A DNA stretch of 64,000 nucleotides from Blastococcus sp. Marseille-P5729 (GTDB lineage Bacteria; Actinomycetota; Actinomycetes; Mycobacteriales; Antricoccaceae): positions 503,192 to 567,191 of the forward strand of contig NZ_OMPO01000001.1 in assembly GCF_900292035.1 (NCBI RefSeq), read 5' to 3'. The translations under genes were made by a program, and so were the position numbers. Under the pieces are notes generated by a model that was given only the letters and a program-made list of their open reading frames with translations, was not told the origin of the DNA and ran no database searches. Positions within the stretch are counted from its first letter, which is position 1, and each line of letters begins with the position of its first letter. Shown here one piece after another: positions 50,583-60,295 of the stretch.

Positions 50583-50647
50583 GCGCTCACCGTAGCCAGC
50601 GCCGATCCCGAGCGGGAGCCAGCACGCCGCCTGGATAGCCTGAGATC

Positions 50648-51340
50648 GTGATTTCGCCGGAGACCTTCAGCCGCCCCACTCTCGACATCATCGCCGCCGC
50701 CTACGCAGCCGTCGTCGTGGAGCGGCAGCTGCAGCTGGAGTCGCAGGTCGAGCTCGGCGAATGGGGCGCCGATCTGGATCGCTGCGAGCTGACGCTCGGT
50801 CGACGGGCGCTGCGGGTGCAGCTGCTCGCCAGCAGCGACGACCGGGCCGGCACCTGGCAGTGGTCGTGGGACTCCACCCGGTACGGGCCGCAGCATCCCG
50901 CCGCGCAGGCAGCGACCGCGCTGGTCGACATCGGGCGCGAGTTCGACGTCCCCGAGCTCGCCACCGGGACCATCCGCCTTTCGGGCGTGTACGACGCCGG
51001 GCACGGGCCGGGGCACACGATCGCCTTCGCGGCGTGCGGGCTGCTGGCTGCCGACGCTTACTACCCGGCGCCGTACGACGGCGGCACCGCGTGGTTGCTC
51101 ATCGACGACGACCATCTCGCCCCACCCCGGCCGGCAGCCGGCGAAGCGGTGCGGCTGATCGCGGCCGCGACGACGATGTTCCCGCACCAGGGCCGGCTCA
51201 CCGTGGAGACCTACCTCGGGGTGCACGGCCTGCCCGCCAGCGAACGCGGCAGCCAGCTGATCGCGCAGCTGCCGGACGGGCCGGTCACCTTCACCTTCGA
51301 CGACCTCGACCGCGTGGTGTCGGTCGAGGCGGGTGACTGA
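50648..51340 (+). CDS. uncharacterised protein (DUF6882-like)
   Basis: The 230-residue protein resembles the DUF6882 group, whose function is unknown. It has a conserved-looking core GTWQWSWDSTRYGPQHPA, a HTIAFAACGLLAADAYYPAPYDGG segment and a C-terminal beta-rich half. No signal peptide or membrane helix is seen. GTG at 50648 is the start. It is divergent from the GPP34-like gene and convergent with the EcsC gene, 3 bases apart. Confidence 0.7.
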   Translation: MISPETFSRPTLDIIAAAYAAVVVERQLQLESQVELGEWGADLDRCELTLGRRALRVQLLASSDDRAGTWQWSWDSTRYGPQHPAAQAATALVDIGREFDVPELATGTIRLSGVYDAGHGPGHTIAFAACGLLAADAYYPAPYDGGTAWLLIDDDHLAPPRPAAGEAVRLIAAATTMFPHQGRLTVETYLGVHGLPASERGSQLIAQLPDGPVTFTFDDLDRVVSVEAGD

Positions 51341-51343
51341 GTC

Positions 51344-52075
51344 TCAGGAGGTCGCCGCGGCCGGTGCGGCCACCGGGAACTCGCGACGTGCCTGGTCGGC
51401 GATCTTCTTCATCATGTAGCCGTCCAGGCCCCCGCCGAAGATGCCGCCAAGCATCGGCACGGCCCGGCCGAACCGGGAGAAGAGCTTCTCGCCGAAGCTG
51501 CGCAGCAGCCGGAAGCCGATCGCCTTGTTGATGACCATGGTGCCCGCCGGTGGCACCTGCTTGAGGGCCATCGCCGTCAGCCGGCCGCCTCCGGCAGCGA
51601 CCGGGATCCCGGCGTCCTTGAGGACCTGCTCGGAGTTGGCGCCGACGAGCGTCAGCAGGGCCGCGGTGCGGATGTGCGGCTCCGCGAGGTCATAGCCGCG
51701 CAGCGAGGCGATCGCCGCGGTCATCCGGGTGGCCTGCACGTAGAACTCGAAGACGTTGACCGGGATCGCCAGCGGCATGGTGAAGAAGCCGCCGAGGCCG
51801 GTCAGCAGCCCGCCGCCCCCACCGCCGATGACGTGCTTGCGGACGACCTTGTCGATCGCCTCCTCGACGTCACCCTTGGCGTCCTTGGCCGCCTCCTGTG
51901 CCACCGTCGCAGCGGGTTCCAGCGGCCCCAGCCCGTCGATGCCGATGTCGAGCAGTCCCCGCACCAGACGGTTGACCGCGCCGTCGTCCGCCGTCCCGTC
52001 CTTGGCGGCCTCCAGCGCTGAGGTGGTGTTCTCCAGCTGGTCCTTTCGCGGTTTGAACAGATCCAACAGGCCCAT
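51344..52075 (-). CDS. EcsC family protein
   Basis: The 243-residue product matches the EcsC family, named after a B. subtilis gene beside an ABC transporter; the role is unclear. The pattern is a charged N-terminus (MGLLDLFKPRKDQL), a Gly-rich hinge before GLGGFFTMPLAIPVNVFEF, then helices around IASLRGYDLAEPHIRTAALL and two later hydrophobic stretches, suggesting membrane association. ATG at 52075 has AAGGAG seven bases upstream, which decides the start against the longer frame. Confidence 0.78.
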   Translation of the reverse strand: MGLLDLFKPRKDQLENTTSALEAAKDGTADDGAVNRLVRGLLDIGIDGLGPLEPAATVAQEAAKDAKGDVEEAIDKVVRKHVIGGGGGGLLTGLGGFFTMPLAIPVNVFEFYVQATRMTAAIASLRGYDLAEPHIRTAALLTLVGANSEQVLKDAGIPVAAGGGRLTAMALKQVPPAGTMVINKAIGFRLLRSFGEKLFSRFGRAVPMLGGIFGGGLDGYMMKKIADQARREFPVAAPAAATS

Positions 52076-52151
52076 GAAGCGACTCCTTTTTCCTTCGCGG
52101 TGACCCAGCCCAGCAGTCATGCCCACCCGGGCGAGATCTCAATCACGCGGC

Positions 52152-52931
52152 TCAGATCCTCCCCGGGCGAGCCACGTCGCGTGCGGTGTTTCCGACCACC
52201 AGGCGGCCCAGGCTGATCGCGCGCAGGTCGATCAGAGCGTGCACCAGCACGGGGGCCAGCAGCGAGCCGGTCACGATGTAGAGCCCGCCCAGGGCGAGCC
52301 CGACGAAGAAGGTCACGACGACCCCTGGCGCCCCCTGGTAGAGGTGTGCCAGCGCGAAGACCACGGCCGCACCCACCACGCACACCCACACCGGCGCGGC
52401 CGGCAGCACGGCCGCGAGGACGGCGACGAGAAAGCCACGGAAGACCAGTTCCTCACAGAGTCCCGCCGTCACCGACACGATCGCAAACAGCCGCCGCTCG
52501 ACCGGGGTGCGCGGGAGCATCGCCAGCACCCCCTCCCCCGCCGTGGGAAGGTCGGCGCCGATCGGCACGCGCGTCGCCTGCCTGCTGGTGGCCAGGAGCA
52601 CGGCGAGGGCCAGCCCGATCGCGGCGACGCTCCCGAGGATGCCGGGCCACCCGGTGGGCAATCGGATGCCGACCGAGTCCCGAGATACCGCCGGCGCCAG
52701 CGCCACGGTCGCCAGGCACAGGCCGGCCAGCGCCCACTCCAGGATCAGCAGCCGCCGATACAACCAGCGGCGCGCGCTGTCCACCCGACGCTCCGCGGCT
52801 TCGAAGCGACGGTGCAGCACCAGCCCCACGAACGGCTCGGCCACGATGAGATACCCGGTGATGATCAGCGCGGCTGCGGTAGCCGACCCGAAGTCCGGCA
52901 GCCCACCCGGGACGACGGAGCGATCGATCAT
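52152..52931 (-). CDS. CPBP family intramembrane metalloprotease
   Basis: The 259-residue protein is a CPBP/ABI-type membrane protease or protease-like protein. The catalytic motifs are Glu160-Glu161 in GLCEELVFRGF, His196 in FALAHLYQG and His231 in LVHALIDL, all in or next to membrane helices. Substrates are unknown; relatives handle signal or bacteriocin peptides. The gene starts directly at the end of the pseudouridine synthase gene, so it is probably cotranscribed with it. Confidence 0.85.
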   Translation of the reverse strand: MIDRSVVPGGLPDFGSATAAALIITGYLIVAEPFVGLVLHRRFEAAERRVDSARRWLYRRLLILEWALAGLCLATVALAPAVSRDSVGIRLPTGWPGILGSVAAIGLALAVLLATSRQATRVPIGADLPTAGEGVLAMLPRTPVERRLFAIVSVTAGLCEELVFRGFLVAVLAAVLPAAPVWVCVVGAAVVFALAHLYQGAPGVVVTFFVGLALGGLYIVTGSLLAPVLVHALIDLRAISLGRLVVGNTARDVARPGRI

Positions 52932-53855
52932 CTAGTCCTCGCGCAGCACATCGAGCGCATGCTGCAGATCGGGCGGGTACGGGCTCTGGAAGCTCACCCA
53001 CCGGCCGTCCGCCGGATGCGCGAACGCGAGACGATGCGCCTGCAGCCACTGCCGCTGCAGATCGAGGCGGGCACTGATGCTCGGATCGGCGCCGTACATG
53101 GCATCCCCGACACACGGATGTCTCAGCGCGGAGAAGTGCACCCGGATCTGATGCGTGCGTCCGGTCTCGAGGTGGATCTCGACCAGACTCGCCGACGGGA
53201 AGGCCTCGATCACCTCGTAGTGCGTGATCGAGTCGCGCCCTCCGGCGACGACGGCGAACTTCCAGTCATGCCGAGGATGCCGGCCGATCGGCGCGTCGAT
53301 GGTGCCGCTCGTCGGGTCGGGATGACCCTGCACGATCGCGTGGTAGACCTTCTCGACGGTCCGCTGCTTGAATGCCTGCTTCAGCACCGTGTAGGCCCGC
53401 TCGGACTTCGCCACCACCATCAGACCCGTCGTGCCCGCATCGAGCCGGTGCACGACGCCGCGCCGTTCCTCCGCGCCGCTGGTCGACACGCGATGCCCCA
53501 TGGCCAGCACTCCGCCGATGACCGTCGGCCCGTCCCAGCCGGGGCTGGGATGCGCGGCGACGCCGGCCGGCTTGTCGACCACGACGATGTCGTCGTCGGC
53601 GTAGATCAGGCTCATCCCGTCGACCGGCGACTCGTCCAGCAGTGCGCCGCGGTCGGCGTCCGGCAGGGTCACGTCGAGCAGGCTGCCGGCGACCAGCCGG
53701 TCTGACTTGCCGACCTCGGCGCCGTCCTGCAGCACCCCGCCGGTCGCGCAGATCTCCGCGGCGAGGGTCCGGGATATCCCCAGCAGTCGGGACAGCCCGG
53801 CATCGACGCGCATGCCCTCGAGCCCGTCGGGCACCGGCAGGAAACGGGAGCTCAC
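52932..53855 (-). CDS. RluA-family pseudouridine synthase (RluD-like)
   Basis: This enzyme converts uridine to pseudouridine, probably in 23S rRNA. The 307-residue protein has an N-terminal S4 domain at about residues 10-65 and the catalytic domain with Asp139 in [14 protein letters not shown], then [10 protein letters not shown] and a [13 protein letters not shown] motif. The GTG start overlaps the lspA stop (GTGA), the arrangement common in actinobacteria. Which uridines it modifies is not read from the sequence. Confidence 0.92.
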   Translation of the reverse strand: MSSRFLPVPDGLEGMRVDAGLSRLLGISRTLAAEICATGGVLQDGAEVGKSDRLVAGSLLDVTLPDADRGALLDESPVDGMSLIYADDDIVVVDKPAGVAAHPSPGWDGPTVIGGVLAMGHRVSTSGAEERRGVVHRLDAGTTGLMVVAKSERAYTVLKQAFKQRTVEKVYHAIVQGHPDPTSGTIDAPIGRHPRHDWKFAVVAGGRDSITHYEVIEAFPSASLVEIHLETGRTHQIRVHFSALRHPCVGDAMYGADPSISARLDLQRQWLQAHRLAFAHPADGRWVSFQSPYPPDLQHALDVLRED

Positions 53856-54415
53856 GACCCTGCTGCCTCAGCCTCAGCGTCCTTTGCGCGGGTGCCGTCG
53901 ATGTCGAGCCCCAGAACAGCCAGCAACCCGGCGAGGATCCCGCCGCACACGATGCAGATGTCGGCGACGTTGAAGATCGGGAAGAACTGCCCGTAGGGAT
54001 CGAGCACGCTGAAGAAGTCGATCACCGCACCGCGGAACGGCCCGGGATGGCGGAACAGCCGATCGATGAGGTTGCCCGCCGCGCCGCCCAGGATCAGGCC
54101 GAGCGCCCATGCCCACGGTGTCGAGCGCACCTTGCGCGATATGAAAAGGATCCCGGCGATCACCGTGAGCATGATGATCGTGATGATCACGGTGAAGTCG
54201 GTGCCCAGCGAGAACGCCGCGCCGGTGTTGCGCGCGAGGGTGAGATAGAGCGCCCCTCCGGCAAGACGCAACGGCTCGCGTCCGGTGAGCGATTCCACCG
54301 CCCACAGCTTGGTGGCCAGATCGACGACCAGGATCACCGCCGCGATGCTCAGCAGCAGGATGGTGCGGCGGTATGTGACGGCGGGGGACGCGTCGGTCTC
54401 GGCAGATGAGGGCAC
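53852..54415 (-). CDS. lspA: signal peptidase II (lipoprotein)
   Basis: LspA cuts signal peptides from diacylglyceryl-modified prelipoproteins, acting after Lgt. The 187-residue protein has four helices and the two catalytic aspartates, Asp118 in [11 protein letters not shown] and Asp152 in [10 protein letters not shown]. The first motif NTGAAFSLG is also present. The GTG start lies 44 bases after the DksA-like gene. It leads into the pseudouridine synthase gene. Confidence 0.95.
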   Translation of the reverse strand: MPSSAETDASPAVTYRRTILLLSIAAVILVVDLATKLWAVESLTGREPLRLAGGALYLTLARNTGAAFSLGTDFTVIITIIMLTVIAGILFISRKVRSTPWAWALGLILGGAAGNLIDRLFRHPGPFRGAVIDFFSVLDPYGQFFPIFNVADICIVCGGILAGLLAVLGLDIDGTRAKDAEAEAAGS

Positions 54416-54459
54416 GGCGTCGATTATCGCCTAGGACGACCAGCAGCGGCGCGGTGCCG

Positions 54460-55122
54460 CTAGCGACGCTCCTCGCGTGCCTTGCACTTCACGCACAGCG
54501 TGGCCTGCGGGAAGGCCTGCAACCGCGCCTTGGGGATCATGTCCCCACAGCTCTCGCAGACCCCGTAGGTTCCGGCCTCGATACGCGACAGCGCGCGCTC
54601 CATCTGCGAGATGAGATCGAGCCGGTTGTTGGCGATCGACATCTCTTGCTCTCGCTCGAACGTCTTCGCACCGGCGTCCGCCGGGTCGTCGCCTGCGGAG
54701 TCCTGCCCGGCGGTCTTGAGCTCCTCGAGCACCGCCATCGACTCCTGGTACTCCTGCCGCACGCGGTCGAGCTCGGCGGTGATCAGCCCGGTGAACTCCT
54801 TGATGTCGGCCGCGCTGAGGGTGGACTTGGGAGTGTCTGCCGGGGCCGCGGCGGTCGCGGCAGCGCTCTTCTTCGCGGGGGCCTTCGACGAGCTGGCCTT
54901 GGCCGGTGCCTTCGCAGGAGTCTTCTTGGCCGGCGCCTTCTTCGCGGGGGCCTTGGCAGTGGACTTTGCGGCGGTCTTCTTGGCAGCCGTCTTCTTGGCA
55001 GCCGTCTTCTTAGCCGGCGCCTTCTTCGCGGGCGACTTCGTGGCCGCAGAGCCGACCTTCTCGGTTGCCTTCTTCGCCGGCGACTTGGCCGCGGCCTTGG
55101 TGGTCTTGGTCTGCGCTGCCAC
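54460..55122 (-). CDS. DksA/TraR zinc-finger protein with Lys/Ala-rich N-terminus
   Basis: The C-terminal half is a DksA/TraR-type zinc finger (CESCGDMIPKARLQAFPQAT then CVKC) with the preceding coiled-coil (DIKEFTGLITAELDRVRQEY), the parts that in DksA reach the RNA polymerase secondary channel. The N-terminal ~95 residues are almost only Ala, Lys and Pro (PAKK and AAKK repeats), like histone H1 tails, and may bind DNA. GTG at 55122 gives 220 residues; longer frames run into the leader. It has a clear promoter and precedes lspA. Confidence 0.85.
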   Translation of the reverse strand: MAAQTKTTKAAAKSPAKKATEKVGSAATKSPAKKAPAKKTAAKKTAAKKTAAKSTAKAPAKKAPAKKTPAKAPAKASSSKAPAKKSAAATAAAPADTPKSTLSAADIKEFTGLITAELDRVRQEYQESMAVLEELKTAGQDSAGDDPADAGAKTFEREQEMSIANNRLDLISQMERALSRIEAGTYGVCESCGDMIPKARLQAFPQATLCVKCKAREERR

Positions 55123-55146
55123 GCGGGATCCCCATCTACGTAGACA

Positions 55147-55177
55147 GACATCCCGCGCCAGGCGGCGTCGGGATGTC
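55147..55177 (-). other. leader hairpin of the DksA-like gene
   Basis: GACATCCCG (55147-55155) pairs with CGGGATGTC (55169-55177) over a 13-base loop. It falls between the predicted promoter and the GTG start, so it would be in the untranslated leader of about 60 bases. A role in translation or RNA stability is possible but untested. Confidence 0.45.
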
Positions 55178-55190
55178 ACTGTTGACGTGG

Positions 55191-55219
55191 AGGGTACGCA
55201 TCGCATAGCGATTCTTCAA
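55191..55219 (-). promoter_or_regulatory. promoter of the DksA-like gene
   Basis: On the minus strand TTGAAG (55214-55219) and TACCCT (55191-55196) are separated by exactly 17 bases, a good match to the housekeeping sigma pattern. Transcription would start near 55184. The call rests on the boxes alone. Confidence 0.6.
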
Positions 55220-55294
55220 TGGCCCACGCGGGTGGGTTGCCATGGATCACAGTCGACCGCACATCCCGACCGCCTCGTGTGACGCGCGCTCGCC

Positions 55295-56787
55295 TTACGG
55301 CCGCTCAGCGCCGTCATCGCCGAACCACCCGGCCAGCCGACCCGAGCGGGCAACCGCACGAAGTCGCCGCTCGGTCGCCTCGCGCTGGTCGCTGGCCACG
55401 ACGACGAGCAGCTGGTCACCGGTACGGATCATCGTGGCGCGGTCCGGGACGATGCGGTTGGTCTCGCGGATGATCAGGCTCACCATCGACGCCGGCGGGA
55501 GCCGAAGGTCGGCGATGTACACGCCGCTGAGACGGGACGCCTCCGGCACATCCACCGTCATCAGGTCGGCGGCCATCTCGTCCAGCACGGCGACCTCCAC
55601 CTCGAGATCACGGGTCTGCGCCGAGCCGGTGAGCCGCAGCCGGGAGGCGACCCACGGCAGCGTGGTCCCCTGGAGGAGAGTGAAGACGACCACGAGCACG
55701 AACACCATGTGCAGGATCGGCCACGCTCCATCGAGCCCGTTCGATATCGGAATGGTGGCCAGCACGATGGGCACCGCGCCGCGTAGGCCGGCCCAGGAGA
55801 AGAACACCTGCTCACGAAGGGTCACCCGGCGCCCGAGCGAGGCGATCGCGACCGAGATCGGCCGGGCCACGGCCAGCAGCACGATGCCGACCAGCAAGGC
55901 GGGCACCAGCACCTCTGGGATCTCCCGCGGGTACACCAGGAGCCCCAGCATCACGAACAGGCCGATCTGCGCCAGCCAGGCGAGCGCCTCGGCAAAGCCG
56001 ATGACCGCGCGCTGAACGGCAGGTTCGCGTTGCCCAGGACCACGCCCGCCACGTAGACGCTCAAGAATCCGCTCGCGTGCGAGACCGCCGCCACCTCGTA
56101 GGCCAGCAGCAGGAGCGCGACCGCCATCAGGGCGTACAGCCCGGCCGACGGCAGCGCTCCCCGCCGCATCAGCCAGGCACCGGCCCTGCCGATCAGCAGG
56201 CCGATCAGCAGGCCGGCCAGGAGCTCGTAGCCGATCAGCAGCGCGATCTGCCACCACGGCAGCACCTCCGAGAGCGGAACCGACAGGAAGGTCACCAGCA
56301 GGATCACCGGCGCGTCGTTCAGGCCCGACTCGAGCTCAAGGGCGCCGGTCACCTTCGGCGGCAGGCCGAGCCGGCGCAGCACCGAGAACACCGCGGCGGC
56401 GTCCGTCGAGGAGATGACCGCGCCGATCACCACCGCGACCTGCCAGCTCATCCCGAGGACGGCGATCATGAACGTCGCCATCACGACGACGCTCACCGCG
56501 ACCGCGACCGTGGACAGCGCCAGGCCCAGGGCCAGATGCGGTCGGACGTCACGCCACCGGGTGGTCAGCCCGCCCTCGGCCAGGATCACGACGAGCGCAA
56601 GCGTGCCAAGGTCCTTCGCGACGTCGGCGTCGTGCCACTCCGGGCTGATGCCCGAGGAGCCGACCACGACACCGAGCGCCAGGTAGAGCAGCAACGACGG
56701 AAACCCGAGATAGGTCGTGATGCGGACGGCCAGGATCGCTACGAGCACGACGACGGTCGCGATCAGCAGCGTCACCGTCAACCCCAT
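55295..56787 (-). pseudogene. frameshifted cation/proton antiporter with C-terminal TrkA domain
   Basis: Two overlapping frames together make one CPA1/CPA2-type antiporter of about 497 residues. The first (start ATG 56787, MGLTVTLLIATVVVL) carries about eight helices with ISSTDAAAVFSVLRRLGL and LESGLNDAPVILLVTF, the ion-binding core. The second carries WLAQIGLFVMLGLLV, FFSWAGLRGAVPIVLAT and a TrkA_C-like domain ending RTGDQLLVVVASD. Adding one C between 56013 and 56014 restores LPFQRAVIGF. So the gene carries a one-base loss or the assembly has an error there. Confidence 0.8.
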
Positions 56788-56850
56788 GCCCGGGACATTA
56801 TCGCCGTCCGAGCCCGGGCGGGTATCGTGTGTAGCGCGAAGTGCGACGGT

Positions 56851-57068
56851 GTCGATCGGGACAGTAGCCGCGTTTCCGGCTGAAGAGCGACCAGGGTTGG
56901 TGTGAGCCTGGCAGCCGGCCACGGTGAACATCACCCGGGAGCCGCCGGAGGAAAGCCGCCAGGCGAGTAGAACCGGCCACGATCGCGTGAATCAAGCGGG
57001 CCTGCCACGGCAGGCCAACGAGGGTGGTACCGCGGCCACCCCCGCCGGCCCGGCGGGCGTCGTCCCTC
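56851..57068 (+). promoter_or_regulatory. ileS T-box riboswitch, translational type
   Basis: The conserved T-box AGGGTGGTACCGCGG is at 57021-57035, with TGGT ready to pair with the ACCA end of uncharged tRNA(Ile). A likely Ile specifier ATC is at 56930-56932 in the Stem I region, which also has the GGTGTGAGCCTGG type segment. AGGG (57021-57024) can pair with CCCT (57064-57067); alternatively CGTCCCTC (57061-57068) can pair with the ribosome-binding GAGGACG (57090-57096) with one bulge. Low tRNA(Ile) charging would then free the start region of ileS. Confidence 0.88.
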
Positions 57069-57104
57069 GATCACGAGCACTGATCGCTAGAGGACGCATC
57101 ACCG

Positions 57105-60100
57105 ATGGCCAAAGCCACGCCCCTTCCCCACAAGGTCGACCTGCCCGCGCTTGATCACGAAATCCTGGCGCGTTGGGAGTCCGGCGACGTCTTCGCCCGC
57201 TCGGTCGAGCGCACCAAGGACGGCGCGCCATGGGTCTTCTACGAGGGACCGCCGACGGCCAACGGCCAGCCGGGCGTGCACCACGTCGAGGCCCGCGTCT
57301 TCAAGGACCTTTATCCGCGCTACCGCACCATGAAGGGCTACTCGGTCCCCCGCCGCGCCGGCTGGGACTGCCACGGGCTGCCGGTCGAGATCGCGGTGGA
57401 GAAGGAGCTCGGGTTCTCCGGCAAGCCCGACATCGAGCGGTACGGCATCGAGGCCTTCAACGCCAAGTGCCGCGAGTCCGTGCAGCGTCACGTCGACGCC
57501 TTCGTCGACCTCACCCACCGCATGGGCTACTGGACGAACATCGAGGACGCCTATTGGACGATGAACCCGTCATACGTCCAGTCGGTGTGGTGGGCGCTCA
57601 AGCAGACCTTCGAGGCGGGTCTGCTGGTCAAGGACCACCGCATCACGCCGTATTGCCCGCGGTGCGGCACCGGGCTGTCCGACCACGAGGTCTCGCAGGG
57701 CTACGAGACGGTCACCGACCCCTCGGTCACCGTCCGCTTCCAGCTGACCGAGGCGCCCAGTGAGATCGAGGACGCCGACCTGCTGGTGTGGACCACCACC
57801 CCGTGGACCCTCGTCTCGAACACCGCCGTCGCGGTGCACCCCGACGTCGAGTACGTCGTCGCCCGCGGCGCGGAGTTCACCGCAGCGGACCGCTCGGTCG
57901 TCCTGGCCCGCCCACTGCTGCAGGCGGTCCTCGGCGAGGGCGCCGAGGTGCTGTCGTCGCTGCCGGGTCGCGACCTGGAGCGCGCCCGCCACCGGCGGCC
58001 GGTCGAGCTGCTGGCCCGGCCGGAGGGCGCCGACGGGCACTACGTCGTCCTGGCCGACTACGTCACCACCGACGACGGCACCGGCCTGGTCCACCAGGCG
58101 CCGGCGTTCGGGGCCGACGACATGGCCATCTGCAAGCAGTACGGGCTGCCGATCCTCAACCCGGTGCGGCCCGACGGCACCTTCGAGCCCGAGCTCGATC
58201 TCATCGGCGGTGGGTTCTTCAAGACCGCGGACAAGGCGCTGATGCGCGACCTGAGACAGCGCGGACTGCTATTCCGCTTCCAGCAGTACGAGCACTCCTA
58301 CCCGCACTGCTGGCGCTGCCACACGGCGCTGCTGTACTACGCGCTGCCCTCCTGGTACGTGCGCACCACGGCCCGCAAGAACGAGCTGCTGCGCGAGAAC
58401 GAGCGCACCAACTGGGTGCCTGAGTCGGTCAAGCACGGCCGCTACGGCGACTGGTTGACCAACAACATCGACTGGGCGCTCTCCCGCGACCGGTACTGGG
58501 GAACGCCGCTGCCGATCTGGGTCAATGACGCGGACGAGACGAAGATGGTCTGCATCGGCTCACTGGCAGAGCTCGGCGAGTACGCCGACCGCGACCTGTC
58601 CGAGCTCGACCCGCACCGCCCGTTCATCGACGAGGTCACCTTCACCATCGACGGCGAGGAGGGAACCTACCGCCGCGTCCCGCAGGTGATCGATGCGTGG
58701 TACGACTCCGGCTCCATGCCGTTCGGGCAGCTGGGCTTTCCGCACGCGCCGGGCTCTGCCGAGGAGCTCGAGCGGACCTACCCGGCCGACTACATCTGCG
58801 AGGCGATCGACCAGACCCGCGGCTGGTTCTACTCGCTGATGGCGGTCGGGACGACGGTCTTCGATCGCTCGTCCTACAAGAACGTGCTGTGCCTGGGACA
58901 CATCGTCGACCAGGACGGCAAGAAGATGAGCAAGCATCTCGGCAACATCATGCTGCCCATCCCGCTGATGGACAAGCACGGCGCCGACGGCCTGCGGTGG
59001 CTGATGCTGTGCGTCGGCAACCCCTCGGCCACCCGGCGGGTAGGTGACGAGCTGATCAGCGAGGTGGTACGCAAGGTGCTGCTCACCTACTGGAACACGG
59101 CGTCCTTCCTGACCCTGTACGCCGACGCCAACGACCTCGACCTGGCCGAGGTGCTGCGCGACGCGCCCCCAGTCGCGCAGCGGCCCTCGCTGGACCGATG
59201 GCTGATCTCCGAGCTGCACGAGACGATCAAGGTGGTCGATGAGTCGCTGGAGGTGTTCGACTCCACCCGCGCCGGACGCCGGATCACCCAGTTCATCGAC
59301 GACATGTCGAACTGGTACGTGCGGCGCTCGCGGCGCCGGTTCTGGGACGGCGAGCTGTCTGCGATGGCGACGCTGACCGAGGCGATCGAGCGGCTCACCC
59401 TGGTGATGGCGCCGTTCGTGCCGTTCATCACCGAAAAGGTGTGGGACTCGATCGTGCGGGCTGCCCGCCCCGAGGCTCCGGACTCGGTGCACCTGGCCGA
59501 CTGGCCGGAGCACGACCCGGCGCTGATCGACGCCGACCTGTCGGCCGACCTCGCGCAGGTGCGCCGCCTGGTCGACCTCGGCCGTTCGGCCCGCACCGCG
59601 TCGAAGGTGCGCACCCGTCAGCCGCTGGGCCGCGCCTTGGTGGGCGCAGCAGGCTACGCCCGGTTGTCCGAGGAGCTCAAGGCGGAGGTCGCCGACGAGC
59701 TCAACGTGCTGTCGGTGCAGCCGCTGGGCGATGCCTCCGGCGAGCTCGTCGACGTGTCCGTCAAGGCGAACTTCCGCAGCCTGGCCAAGCGACTGGGCGG
59801 CAAGGTGCAGGACGCGGCGAAGCAGATCGCCGCCGCCGACCCGGCCACATTGGCCGGCGAGCTGCGGGCCGGCACGGCCACGATCGACATCGACGGCGCA
59901 CCGTTCGCGCTGGAGACCGAGGATGTCATCGTGACCGAGACGCCGCAGGAAGGGTGGGCGGTGCACAGCGAGGGCGGAGAGAGCGTCGCGCTGGACCTGG
60001 AGATCACCGACGAGCTGCGTGCGGCCGGTCTGTCCCGAGAGGCGATCAGGCTGATCCAGGACGCCCGCAAGAACGCGGGCCTGGACGTCTCGGACCGGAT

Positions 60101-60266
60101 CGCGCTGACGTGGAGCGCCGAGGGCGAGCTGGCGACCGCCGTCCGCGAGCACGCCGACCGGATCGCCGACGAGGTGCTGGCGACCTCGGTGAGCGAGGGT
60201 GCGTTGGAGCGCGATCCTGACAGCGCCGACGATGCGCTGCGCGTCTGGGTCACCAAGCAGCAGTAG
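57105..60266 (+). CDS. ileS: isoleucyl-tRNA synthetase
   Basis: IleRS charges tRNA(Ile) and edits misactivated valine. The 1053-residue class I synthetase has the HIGH-like HVEA in GPPTANGQPGVHHVEARVF, the CP1 editing domain (VWTTTPWTLVSNTAVAV), the KMSKHLGN loop near residue 605 and the anticodon-binding C-terminal half. It is of the longer type found in many actinobacteria and eukaryotes rather than the E. coli type. ATG at 57105 follows the T-box with GAGG ten bases upstream. It ends at a strong bidirectional terminator. Confidence 0.97.
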   Translation: MAKATPLPHKVDLPALDHEILARWESGDVFARSVERTKDGAPWVFYEGPPTANGQPGVHHVEARVFKDLYPRYRTMKGYSVPRRAGWDCHGLPVEIAVEKELGFSGKPDIERYGIEAFNAKCRESVQRHVDAFVDLTHRMGYWTNIEDAYWTMNPSYVQSVWWALKQTFEAGLLVKDHRITPYCPRCGTGLSDHEVSQGYETVTDPSVTVRFQLTEAPSEIEDADLLVWTTTPWTLVSNTAVAVHPDVEYVVARGAEFTAADRSVVLARPLLQAVLGEGAEVLSSLPGRDLERARHRRPVELLARPEGADGHYVVLADYVTTDDGTGLVHQAPAFGADDMAICKQYGLPILNPVRPDGTFEPELDLIGGGFFKTADKALMRDLRQRGLLFRFQQYEHSYPHCWRCHTALLYYALPSWYVRTTARKNELLRENERTNWVPESVKHGRYGDWLTNNIDWALSRDRYWGTPLPIWVNDADETKMVCIGSLAELGEYADRDLSELDPHRPFIDEVTFTIDGEEGTYRRVPQVIDAWYDSGSMPFGQLGFPHAPGSAEELERTYPADYICEAIDQTRGWFYSLMAVGTTVFDRSSYKNVLCLGHIVDQDGKKMSKHLGNIMLPIPLMDKHGADGLRWLMLCVGNPSATRRVGDELISEVVRKVLLTYWNTASFLTLYADANDLDLAEVLRDAPPVAQRPSLDRWLISELHETIKVVDESLEVFDSTRAGRRITQFIDDMSNWYVRRSRRRFWDGELSAMATLTEAIERLTLVMAPFVPFITEKVWDSIVRAARPEAPDSVHLADWPEHDPALIDADLSADLAQVRRLVDLGRSARTASKVRTRQPLGRALVGAAGYARLSEELKAEVADELNVLSVQPLGDASGELVDVSVKANFRSLAKRLGGKVQDAAKQIAAADPATLAGELRAGTATIDIDGAPFALETEDVIVTETPQEGWAVHSEGGESVALDLEITDELRAAGLSREAIRLIQDARKNAGLDVSDRIALTWSAEGELATAVREHADRIADEVLATSVSEGALERDPDSADDALRVWVTKQQ

Positions 60267-60295
60267 CCGCAGGACGACAATGCCCGCAACCAGGC

